Source: Alphaproteobacteria bacterium (lineage in GTDB: Bacteria; Pseudomonadota; Alphaproteobacteria; Rhodobacterales; Rhodobacteraceae). From it: a stretch of 8,958 nucleotides of DNA. The first letter of the stretch is position 1. Each line of letters starts with the position of its first letter. The notes under the pieces were generated by a model. The model saw only the letters and a program-made list of their open reading frames with translations, was not told the DNA's origin and searched no databases. Both the position numbers and the translations under genes were made by a program. The stretch lies in the NCBI GenBank assembly GCA_024277955.1, contig JAJRUE010000159.1, positions 1-8,958 of the forward strand, written 5' to 3'. Positions 1-5,303 of the stretch are shown here, in pieces.

Positions 1-374
1 AGTTTCTTCTGCCCCGGCCCGCCGATTTCGCGCAGCATGATGTGGCGGGCGTAGCGTTCAAGTTCGGTGCTCTGGAAACTGGCCACCTTGTTCCCCTTTT
101 CGTCCTGCGGGCGGGCCGGCCCTGCCCGCGCCCTGAGCGCGGCAATGGCTCCGGCATACAGCGCGACCGCCGCCGCCAGCGCGCCGATCAGCGCCCAGCC
201 CCCCAGGCTGACGCCCAACCCCTCGCGCAGCCCGCTGCCCGGCGGCAAAACCGCCAGCGCCAGCAGCACCGCCAGGTAGATCAGCGCCACCATCGCCAGG
301 CGCAGCCGCACCGGCATGTGCATCCAAGCGCCAAGCCCCCACAGCCCCGCCATCGCCAGCAGCACCCATCCCAT
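1..374 (-). CDS. moeB: MoeB/HesA/ThiF family adenylyltransferase with N-terminal membrane domain (5' part only)
   Basis: The first 124 codons lie here; the gene leaves the window at base 1, so the catalytic domain is not visible. Residues 105-124 read LERYARHIMLREIGGPGQKK, the typical opening of the E1-like MoeB/ThiF/HesA fold just before its ATP-binding glycine loop. MoeB adenylates the C-terminus of MoaD for molybdopterin synthesis; family members can instead serve thiamine or other sulfur-carrier proteins, so the substrate is inferred. In E. coli MoeB this motif lies close to the N-terminus. Here it follows about 100 extra residues with three hydrophobic segments (about 2-17, 24-44 and 56-80) and a charged linker (81-96), suggesting membrane anchoring. 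The ATG at 374 is the first in frame after the dut stop, 27 bp upstream, behind GGGGCAGGG. A GTG at codon 97 (bases 86-84) has AAAAGGGG six bases before it and would give a MoeB of usual length. It is the last visible gene of the coaBC-dut string. Confidence 0.8.
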   Translation of the reverse strand, partial: MGWVLLAMAGLWGLGAWMHMPVRLRLAMVALIYLAVLLALAVLPPGSGLREGLGVSLGGWALIGALAAAVALYAGAIAALRARAGPARPQDEKGNKVASFQSTELERYARHIMLREIGGPGQKK

Positions 375-401
375 CAGCCCTGCCCCATCATGCCGGGTCC
401 A

Positions 402-869
402 TCAACCCTGCCCGGTCGAGCCGAAGCCGCCGTCACCGCGCGCGGTTTCGCTGATCGAGCCGGCCAGCTCGAAGCCCGCCTGCACCACCGGCGCCACCAC
501 CATCTGGGCGATGCGCTCGCCATGGCGGATGCGGTAGGGTTCTGTGCCCAGGTTCACCAGCAGCACCCCCACCGGACCGCGGTAATCGCTGTCGATGGTG
601 CCCGGCGCATTGGCCACCGTCACCCCATGCTTGAAGGCCAGCCCCGAGCGCGGACGGATCTGCGCCTCGAACCCTGGCGCGATTTCCATGCGGAACCCGG
701 TGGGAAAGATGCAGCGGTCCATCGGCTGCAACGCGTAGCCTTCGTCGCGCACCTCGGGCGGAAAGTTCACCCGCAGATCGGCCCCCGCTGCGCCGGCGGT
801 TTCGTAGCTTGGCAACGGCTGGCTTTCATCCGCCCAGTGATCCCAGATCAGCCTGACTACCGGTTTCAT
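402..869 (-). CDS. dut: Deoxyuridine 5'-triphosphate nucleotidohydrolase (dUTPase)
   Basis: Hydrolyses dUTP to dUMP and diphosphate, keeping uracil out of DNA and feeding dTMP synthesis; a soluble homotrimer in this family. The 155-residue length is standard. All five conserved motifs are readable: motif 1 AGAAGADLR (25-33), motif 2 PRSGLA (73-78), motif 3 GTIDSDYRG with the later VNLG (90-98, 105-108; D93 is the catalytic aspartate position and Y96 the deoxyribose-stacking tyrosine), motif 4 GERIAQMV (117-124), and the glycine-rich C-terminal motif 5 RGDGGFGSTG (144-153) that closes over the substrate. The ATG at 869 has AAGGG ahead of it and the next in-frame Met lies inside the fold. It sits 53 bp after coaBC and 27 bp before the MoeB-like gene on the same strand. 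E. coli also keeps dut next to its coaBC (dfp), so the neighbourhood is ancient. The enzyme looks intact. Confidence 0.97.
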   Translation of the reverse strand: MKPVVRLIWDHWADESQPLPSYETAGAAGADLRVNFPPEVRDEGYALQPMDRCIFPTGFRMEIAPGFEAQIRPRSGLAFKHGVTVANAPGTIDSDYRGPVGVLLVNLGTEPYRIRHGERIAQMVVAPVVQAGFELAGSISETARGDGGFGSTGQG

Positions 870-875
870 GCACCA

Positions 876-916
876 CCCTTCATCTTCTTCTGTCCGAAAA
901 TATCCCCGCCGGAGGC
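876..916 (-). repeat. Rhodobacterales-type intergenic element in the coaBC-dut gap
   Basis: Read on the minus strand, the gap between coaBC and dut starts with GCCTCCGGCGGGGATATTTT (916-897), followed by a purine-rich GAAGAAGATGAAGG tail (890-877) that supplies the dut ribosome binding site. CCTCC can fold on GGGG over a three-base GGC loop (four pairs, one of them U-G) and is followed by an AT-rich run, so it could act as a weak terminator or a processing site. I recall near-identical strings between genes of many Rhodobacteraceae; that is memory, not a search result. Only one copy is in this window. Confidence 0.5.
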
Positions 917-923
917 ATCTGCC

Positions 924-2135
924 CTATCCACCGTCGCTACCCTCCAGGTGGCGGGCGATGGCCTCGGCCAGCCGGGCCGCGACAGCCTCCTTGGCCATGC
1001 GCGGCCAGCTTTCCTCGCCGGTGCCGGTGATCAGCGTCACCGTGTTTTCCGCCCCGCCCATGATCCCGGTTTCCGGCGACACGTCATTGGCCAGGATCCA
1101 GTCGCAGCCCTTGCGTTTCAGCTTGGCGCGGGCGTTTTCCAGCACGTCGTCGGTTTCGGCGGCAAAGCCCACCACCAGCGCCGGGCGGTCGGCGCCCATC
1201 TGCGCCACCTGCGCCAGGATATCCGGGTTTTCCGCCAGCTCGATCGCCGGCAGGTCGCCGGTCGCGGTTTTCTTGATCTTGCCCGTCGCCGCCGAGACCA
1301 CGCGCCAGTCGGCCACCGCCGCCGCAAACACCGCCGCATCCGCCGGCAGGGCGGCGTGCACCGCTTCCAGCATCTGGGCCGCGGTTTCCACCGGCACCAC
1401 CGTGACGCCGGCGGGCGGGGGCACCGTGGCCGGGCCGGTGATGAAGCTGACCCGGGCGCCAAGTGCCGCCAGCGCGCGGGCGATCGCCGCGCCCTGCGCC
1501 CCGGACGACCGGTTGGCGATGTAGCGCACCGGGTCGATCGGCTCGTGTGTCGGGCCCGAAGTCACGATCACGTGGCGTCCGGCCAGCGGCCCGCCGGCCA
1601 GCGCCGCTTCCACCGCCGCGACGATGTCGAGCGGTTCGGACATGCGTCCGGGGCCGTATTCTCCGCAGGCCATGGCGCCCTCGGCTGGGCCGCTGAACAG
1701 CACACCGTCGCGTGCAAGGGTTTCGACGTTGCGCCGGGTCGCCGGGTGCTGCCACATGCGCACGTTCATCGCCGGGGCGACCAGCACCCGCTTGTCGGTG
1801 GCCAGAAGCAGCGTCGAGGCCAGGTCGTTGGCCAGCCCGTTGGCCATTTTCGCCAGCAAATCGGCGGTGGCCGGGGCGACGACGATCAGGTCGGCGGCGC
1901 GCGACAGTTCGATATGGCCCATTTCGCTTTCGTCGTTCAGGTCGAAAAGCTCTTGAAAGACCTTTTCGCCCGCCAGCGCCGCGACGCTGAGCGGGGTGAC
2001 GAACTCGGCGCCGGCGCGGGTCAGCACCGAGGTCACTGAAGCGCCGCGTTCGCGCAGCCGCCGGATCAGGTCCAGCGCCTTGAACGCGGCGATGCCGCCG
2101 CCGATGATCAGGGTGATGCGTTTGCCCGTCAGCAT
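924..2135 (-). CDS. coaBC: Bifunctional phosphopantothenoylcysteine decarboxylase / phosphopantothenate-cysteine ligase
   Basis: Carries out two cytosolic steps of coenzyme A synthesis: CTP-dependent joining of cysteine to 4'-phosphopantothenate (CoaB), then FMN-dependent decarboxylation to 4'-phosphopantetheine (CoaC). The 403 residues match the usual fused length. CoaC half (about 1-180): flavin-binding GGGIAAFK (12-19), catalytic His74 in GHIELSRAADL, APATADLLAKMANG (87-100), PAMN (121-124), and ACGEYGPGRM with the flap cysteine at 157. CoaB half (about 185-400): TSGPTHEPIDPVRYIANRSS (192-211, Asn208 in the NRSSG loop), AAVADWR (272-278), KIKK (286-289), and VGFAAET (322-328). The ATG at 2135 has AGAAAGGG just ahead and a promoter-like element 27 bp upstream. 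It leads the minus-strand string with dut and the MoeB-like gene and is divergent from cobU. Nothing is missing or truncated. Confidence 0.97.
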   Translation of the reverse strand: MLTGKRITLIIGGGIAAFKALDLIRRLRERGASVTSVLTRAGAEFVTPLSVAALAGEKVFQELFDLNDESEMGHIELSRAADLIVVAPATADLLAKMANGLANDLASTLLLATDKRVLVAPAMNVRMWQHPATRRNVETLARDGVLFSGPAEGAMACGEYGPGRMSEPLDIVAAVEAALAGGPLAGRHVIVTSGPTHEPIDPVRYIANRSSGAQGAAIARALAALGARVSFITGPATVPPPAGVTVVPVETAAQMLEAVHAALPADAAVFAAAVADWRVVSAATGKIKKTATGDLPAIELAENPDILAQVAQMGADRPALVVGFAAETDDVLENARAKLKRKGCDWILANDVSPETGIMGGAENTVTLITGTGEESWPRMAKEAVAARLAEAIARHLEGSDGG

Positions 2136-2162
2136 GGGGGCCCTTTCTCGAAGTGCCGGGGA

Positions 2163-2191
2163 ACTCTAGGCGGGGGGGGCGGGAAACTCAA
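2163..2191 (-). promoter_or_regulatory. Candidate sigma-70 promoter for coaBC-dut-moeB
   Basis: On the minus strand TTGAGT (2191-2186) and TAGAGT (2168-2163) are separated by exactly 17 bases, each matching four of six consensus positions. Transcription would begin near 2156, giving a leader of about 20 bases before the coaBC ATG at 2135. The spacer holds a run of eight C (G on the plus strand, 2172-2179). Immediately upstream lies a 6-bp inverted repeat (2192-2206). This is prediction by eye only. Confidence 0.4.
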
Positions 2192-2206
2192 CCGCAGGAA
2201 CTGCGG
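2192..2206. repeat. Inverted repeat CCGCAG-GAA-CTGCGG
   Basis: A perfect 6-bp inverted repeat with a 3-base centre that abuts the -35 element of the candidate coaBC promoter and lies 131 bp upstream of cobU. It could be a protein binding site serving either divergent unit or simply a chance hairpin in GC-rich DNA. No regulator family is recognised from the arms. Confidence 0.3.
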
Positions 2207-2248
2207 GCGGGGAAAATGCGCGCGACGGTCCGTGGGCGCGGGATTTTC

Positions 2249-2275
2249 CGGCGCGCAGGGTTTTCAAGCGCGCCG
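2249..2275. repeat. 8-bp inverted repeat upstream of cobU
   Basis: CGGCGCGC (2249-2256) and GCGCGCCG (2268-2275) are perfectly complementary around an 11-base loop (AGGGTTTTCAA), 61 bp before the cobU start. It may form a leader hairpin in the cobU transcript, or it may be chance in a GC-rich stretch. The rest of the 201-bp divergent gap holds no recognisable cobalamin riboswitch conserved boxes. Confidence 0.3.
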
Positions 2276-2336
2276 CCAGCGGCTACCCCTTGGGCAGGCG
2301 GTTCAGGCCAAAGATCCACTCCCGGCGGGGCAAGCG

Positions 2337-2870
2337 ATGTTTCCCAAGTTGACACTCATTCTCGGCGGCGCCAGTTCCGGCAAGTCGGCCTGGGCCGAAG
2401 GGTTCGTGGACCTGGCGGGCAAGCCTCCGGTCTATCTGGCGACGGCGCGGGCGCTGGATGGCGAGATGCGCGCCAAGATCGACCGGCACCGGCAATCGCG
2501 CGGCGAGGATTGGCGCACCGTGGAAGAGCCGCTGGATGCGGTGCGCGCGCTTTTTGACGTGACCGGCGAAGAAACCGTCCTGTTCGACTGCGCGACCCTG
2601 TGGCTGACCAATCATCTGCTGGAGGGCAGCGACCTCGAGGCTGAATGCGACGCCCTGATCGACGCGCTGCGCCGCTGCGCGCCCAATGTGGTGGTGGTAT
2701 CGAACGAGGTCGGCCACGGGATCGTGCCCGAGGCGGCGCTGTCGCGGCGGTTTCGCGACGCCCAGGGGGTGCTGAACACCCAGCTGGCCGCCGCCGCCGA
2801 TCTGGTGATCTTCATCACCGCCGGCCTGCCGATGGTGCTCAAGGGGCGCCTGCCCGAGCTGCCGGCGTGA
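2337..2870 (+). CDS. cobU: Bifunctional adenosylcobinamide kinase / adenosylcobinamide-phosphate guanylyltransferase
   Basis: Acts in nucleotide loop assembly of cobalamin: phosphorylates adenosylcobinamide and then converts the phosphate to adenosylcobinamide-GDP, the substrate of cobalamin synthase. The gene is called cobP in aerobic-pathway alphaproteobacteria. The 177 residues fit the family. Visible signatures are the P-loop GGASSGKS (10-17), DGEMRAKIDRHRQSRG (41-56) with His51 at the guanylylated-histidine position, WRTVEEP (59-65), the hydrophobic Walker B-like VLFDCATLWLTN (81-92), SNEVGHGIVP (122-131) and RRFRDAQGVLNTQLA (137-151). The reading frame stays open upstream to a GTG at 2232, but the family begins almost directly with the strand before the P-loop, so the ATG at 2337 behind GGCGGGGCAAGC is preferred. 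Its TGA overlaps the ATG of the following phosphatase gene by one base, implying translational coupling and a shared pathway. Confidence 0.95.
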   Translation: MFPKLTLILGGASSGKSAWAEGFVDLAGKPPVYLATARALDGEMRAKIDRHRQSRGEDWRTVEEPLDAVRALFDVTGEETVLFDCATLWLTNHLLEGSDLEAECDALIDALRRCAPNVVVVSNEVGHGIVPEAALSRRFRDAQGVLNTQLAAAADLVIFITAGLPMVLKGRLPELPA

Positions 2871-3445
2871 TGCGCTGGTGGTGGGTGCGCCACGGGCCGA
2901 CCCATGAAAAGGCCTTTGTCGGCTGGCGCGACGTGCCGGCGGACCTGTCCGACCGCGCCGCGGTCGACCGGCTGGCGGCGGCGTTGCCACGGGATGCGCT
3001 GGTGGTGTCGTCGGACCTGCGGCGCGCGGTGGCGACGGCGGATGCGATCCAGGGCGCGCGCCCGCGCCTGCCCGATGCGGAAGCGCTGCGCGAATTCGAC
3101 TTTGGCGCCTGGGACGGGCTGGGGTTCGAAACGGTTGCGGCGCGCGATCCGGAGCTTTCGCGCGCCTTCTGGGAACGGCCCGGCGACATCGCCCCGCCGG
3201 GGGGCGAAAGCTGGAACGCGGTGGCGGCGCGGGTAAACGGGTTTGTCGAGACGCTGTCGCGCGAAGCCGGCGGGCGCGACGTGATCGCGGTGGCGCATCT
3301 TGGGGTGATCATGACCCAGCTTGGCCGCGCGCTCGGCTCGGCCAGCGCGGCGATGGGGCATCAGATAGAGCCCCTGTCGCTGACCTGCCTGGCGCGCGGC
3401 AAGGGTGATGGCTGGGTTGCCGAATGCGTGAACCGGCGACCCTGA
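2870..3445 (+). CDS. Histidine phosphatase family protein, probable alpha-ribazole phosphatase (CobC-like)
   Basis: A 191-residue member of the phosphoglycerate-mutase-like histidine phosphatases. The phosphate-binding RHG lies at 7-9, with His8 as the likely phospho-acceptor, followed by SSDLRRA with Arg51 (47-53), the CobC-style LREFDFGAWDG (73-83), PPGGES (109-114) and the second catalytic histidine in VIAVAHLGVI (His143). In CobC the enzyme removes the 5'-phosphate from alpha-ribazole phosphate or from cobalamin phosphate, the last part of nucleotide loop assembly. Coupling to cobU by a one-base TGATG overlap and the FDFGxWDG/PGGES pattern favour this role. The superfamily is functionally broad and sequence alone cannot fix the substrate, so no gene symbol is given. 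The first residues MRWWWVRHGPT begin directly with the first core strand, which supports the ATG at 2870. The gene ends 58 bp before a pair of strong hairpins. Confidence 0.85.
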   Translation: MRWWWVRHGPTHEKAFVGWRDVPADLSDRAAVDRLAAALPRDALVVSSDLRRAVATADAIQGARPRLPDAEALREFDFGAWDGLGFETVAARDPELSRAFWERPGDIAPPGGESWNAVAARVNGFVETLSREAGGRDVIAVAHLGVIMTQLGRALGSASAAMGHQIEPLSLTCLARGKGDGWVAECVNRRP

Positions 3446-3448
3446 CAA

Positions 3449-3464
3449 GGGGCGGGAATGCCCC
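3449..3464 (+). other. Small hairpin directly after the phosphatase stop
   Basis: GGGGC (3449-3453) pairs with GCCCC (3460-3464) over a six-base loop, three bases after the stop codon. There is no U-run behind it, so it is at most an RNA-stabilising stem or a weak terminator. Confidence 0.25.
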
Positions 3465-3503
3465 CGGCGTCACCAGTTCACGGCACCAATGGCCAGCGCT
3501 GAA

Positions 3504-3550
3504 CCGTTTTCTTGCAAAGAAAACGGCGCAAAATCTTTCAAAGATTTTGC
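3504..3550. terminator. Tandem perfect hairpins between convergent genes (probable bidirectional terminator)
   Basis: Two stems stand one base apart. Stem 1 is CCGTTTTCTT (3504-3513) with AAGAAAACGG (3517-3526) around a GCA loop. Stem 2 is GCAAAATCTT (3528-3537) with AAGATTTTGC (3541-3550) around TCA. Both are perfect 10-bp inverted repeats and are strikingly AT-rich inside GC-rich DNA. They lie between the convergent phosphatase gene and PLA2-like gene, a natural place for termination from both sides, with T-runs inside the arms rather than after them. I recall near-identical paired stems downstream of genes in Rhodobacteraceae, so this is probably also a dispersed repeat. Confidence 0.6.
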
Positions 3551-3635
3551 CGCCCCCCCGGGAACCCCCATCCTGCGGCCACACGGATGCGGGAACCCCG
3601 GTCGGCCCTGCCCCCGAACCGTCAACACCCGGTGA

Positions 3636-4121
3636 TCAGCGCCCGGTGATGATCTGCCGCCAGCGGTCCACCACGTCCATCGGCGTGCCCCGCCCGGTCG
3701 CCATGTCGCCGAACAGATCCGCCGCGAACATCGACTGTTTCGCCGCCATCCCGCCCGGCGAATTGCACGGGGTCAGCGCGATCGCGTCGTAGATCGCGCG
3801 GGCATTGCGCCCGATCAGCGGGTTCGGCCAGCGGGTCGCGCGCAGCTCGTTCAGCAGGCCCAGGTCGCAGCCGCAATCGAAACTGCCGCGCGCCGCGGTG
3901 CACATGTCGTGGCGCATGCAGGCCGCGTCCAGCGCATCCACCGGCGGCGCCGCGCGCGCCGGGTTGGCCGGGTAATCCGGGCCGCACCAGTTGCCGTAGA
4001 CCGGCAGCGACACCGGGTAGGCGCTTTGGGCCAGCGCCGGGGCGATGGCGCCCGGCAGCGGGATCGCCCCCAACAGCACAAGCAGCGCCACGCGCAGCCC
4101 GGTGTGAAGAAATCCTGACAT
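3636..4121 (-). CDS. Secreted phospholipase A2-like protein
   Basis: A 161-residue protein with a clear signal peptide: basic start, hydrophobic core from about 9 to 26, and cleavage probably after APALA (31). The mature part shows YGNWCGPDYP (42-51) and PVDALDAACMRHDMC (60-74). This follows the PLA2 signature layout of calcium-loop cysteine, Asp, then C-x2-H-D-x2-C, with His71 and Asp72 as the likely catalytic pair. Six cysteines (46, 68, 74, 83, 85, 119) could form three disulfides in the periplasm or outside. The usual glycine-rich calcium loop after CG is replaced by PDYP, and the doubled Cys before HD is Ala-Cys, so calcium binding and activity are uncertain. The Met at 4121 is chosen over an upstream in-frame start at 4220 because GGAG lies nine bases before it and the signal peptide begins there. 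It is divergent from the GST gene across 145 bp and convergent with the phosphatase gene. Function in the cell is unknown. Confidence 0.7.
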   Translation of the reverse strand: MSGFLHTGLRVALLVLLGAIPLPGAIAPALAQSAYPVSLPVYGNWCGPDYPANPARAAPPVDALDAACMRHDMCTAARGSFDCGCDLGLLNELRATRWPNPLIGRNARAIYDAIALTPCNSPGGMAAKQSMFAADLFGDMATGRGTPMDVVDRWRQIITGR

Positions 4122-4266
4122 GGGTTCGTGCTCCGATCGGTTCTGGTCACAGCGCCAGCCAAGCGGATTTCGCGCCGCCGGGCAACGCGACCCATCGCCG
4201 CCATTGATCGCCCGGACCACGAAAGATCATTTTACCCGCGCGGCGTTTCATGGCCCAATCGGGTGC

Positions 4267-5151
4267 ATGAGCTATGATCTTTACCTCGGCGACCGGACCT
4301 TTTCAAGCTGGTCCCTGCGCGGCTGGCTGATGTTCGAAAAGTTCAACATCGCCTGCCGCACCCATATGGTCGGGCTGTATCGCGGCACGCTGCGCGACGA
4401 CCTGGCCGACCTTGCGCCGGCGCGGCTGGTGCCGGTGATGCGCTGCCCGGACGGCACCGTGGTGGGCGAAACCCCGGCGATGGCCGAGACCCTGGCCGAA
4501 CGCCACCCCGACACCGGTCTCTGGCCGCAAGCGGCCCCGGCCCGGGCGCTGGCCCGCTGGCTGGTTTCGGAAATGCACGCGGGCTTTGCGGCGCTGCGCA
4601 ACGACTGCCCGATGCAGCTGGAACACCGCTACCAGGGCTTCGCCCCGTCGCCGGCGGTGCGCGCCGACCTGGCGCGGCTGCAGGAACTGTGGCAGTTGGC
4701 CCGCGCACGCCACAGCGCCGGCGGTCCCTGGCTGTTCGGCGACTATTCGCTGGCGGACGTGTTCTTTGCTCCGGTGGCGGCACGGATCGCGGGCTACGAC
4801 CTGCCGGTCGGGGACGAGGCCGCAGCCCAGGTGCGCCTGCACCTAGCCGACCCGGCGTTCCGGCGCTGGCGCGCGATGGGGCTGTGTGCGTCCTATGACC
4901 CGTCGCCCTATCCGCAGGATCTGCCGAAAACGACCTGGCCCGGCCCCGCGCCGCTGGCCACGCGTGCGCTGGAAACCGGCCCGGCGATCAACGACACCTG
5001 CCCGTTTTCCGGCAAGCCGGTCACGCATTTCCTTGAAATCACGGCAAAATCCGGGCCGCGCGTGGTCGGGTTCTGCAACGCCTTCTGCCGCGACAAGACG
5101 GGGGCCGACCCGCTGGCCTGGCCGCAGGTGGCAGCGCTGCTCGACAGCTGA
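4267..5151 (+). CDS. Glutathione S-transferase family protein with Cys-rich C-terminal module
   Basis: Of 294 residues, the first 215 or so form a typical GST. A thioredoxin-like domain opens with DRTFSSWSLRGWLMFEKF (9-26), where Ser13/Ser14 stand near the glutathione thiol, followed by the cis-proline loop LVPV (54-57) and GETPAMAETLAE (67-78) for glutathione binding. An all-helical domain includes GPWLFGDYSLADVFFAPV (153-170). The family conjugates glutathione to electrophiles or reduces substrates; the substrate here is unknown. Beyond the usual GST end, a linker (about 215-243) leads to CPFSGKPVTH (245-254) and GFCNAFCRDKT (268-278). This C-x24-C-x3-C spacing resembles TRASH/YHS-type metal-binding knuckles. 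The ATG at 4267 is used because the GST fold starts at residue 2; the frame is open further upstream but reads into the leader of the divergent PLA2-like gene. The ribosome binding site is weak. The gene stands alone, with hairpins after its stop. Confidence 0.9.
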   Translation: MSYDLYLGDRTFSSWSLRGWLMFEKFNIACRTHMVGLYRGTLRDDLADLAPARLVPVMRCPDGTVVGETPAMAETLAERHPDTGLWPQAAPARALARWLVSEMHAGFAALRNDCPMQLEHRYQGFAPSPAVRADLARLQELWQLARARHSAGGPWLFGDYSLADVFFAPVAARIAGYDLPVGDEAAAQVRLHLADPAFRRWRAMGLCASYDPSPYPQDLPKTTWPGPAPLATRALETGPAINDTCPFSGKPVTHFLEITAKSGPRVVGFCNAFCRDKTGADPLAWPQVAALLDS

Positions 5152-5187
5152 GCCCAGGCGCGCGCGCCCGCAAACGCCACAACGCCG

Positions 5188-5262
5188 GGCCCCGCAGCCC
5201 CGGGGCCTCTCCCGCCTTGGGAGAGGCCCGTCACCAAAAAACTTGCGCCCGGCCACGGGCGC
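5188..5262 (+). terminator. Hairpin cluster downstream of the GST gene
   Basis: The strongest stem is a perfect 11-bp repeat, GGGCCTCTCCC (5203-5213) with GGGAGAGGCCC (5219-5229) around GCCTT, 51 bp past the GST stop. There is no U-run after it; six A residues (5236-5241) follow instead, so termination is plausible but not canonical. A second perfect stem, GCGCCCG/CGGGCGC, spans 5245-5262. An alternative stem, GGCCCC (5188-5193) with GGGGCC (5202-5207), would compete with the 11-bp stem. Confidence 0.5.
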
Positions 5263-5303
5263 GCCGCCTGGCAACCGCTGGCCGCAAGCGGGGCGCGGTG
5301 GTC

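Noticed and set aside
58..369. A 103-codon minus-strand frame starting at 369
   Set aside because: It overlaps the moeB frame starting at 374, is Gly/Ala/Arg low-complexity, and lacks the hydrophobic spans and MoeB motif seen in the other frame.
42..2039. A 665-codon open frame on the plus strand opposite moeB, dut and coaBC
   Set aside because: It is antisense to three well-recognised genes, rich in Arg, His, Gln and Gly as expected from GC-skewed shadow frames, and has no recognisable domain or ribosome binding site.
2136..2336. Cobalamin riboswitch upstream of cobU
   Set aside because: The gap contains hairpins and a promoter-like element, but I could not find the conserved B12-box GCCACTG or the other riboswitch core segments; 201 bp shared with the coaBC promoter also leaves little room.
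3309..3584. A 91-codon minus-strand frame across the double hairpin (contains KIFERFCAVFFARKRF)
   Set aside because: The peptide is simply the translation of the inverted repeats; such frames are commonly mis-annotated as hypothetical proteins. It overlaps the 3' end of the phosphatase gene.
3628..3650. Direct repeat CCCGGTGAT twice at the end of the PLA2-like gene
   Set aside because: A 9-bp repeat, one copy coding and one spanning the stop, is explained by chance in GC-rich sequence and shows no target-site or mobile element context.
4204..4234. TTGATC ... CATTTT as a promoter for the GST gene
   Set aside because: The -10 match is poor (three of six at an 18-base spacing) and no other feature supports it.
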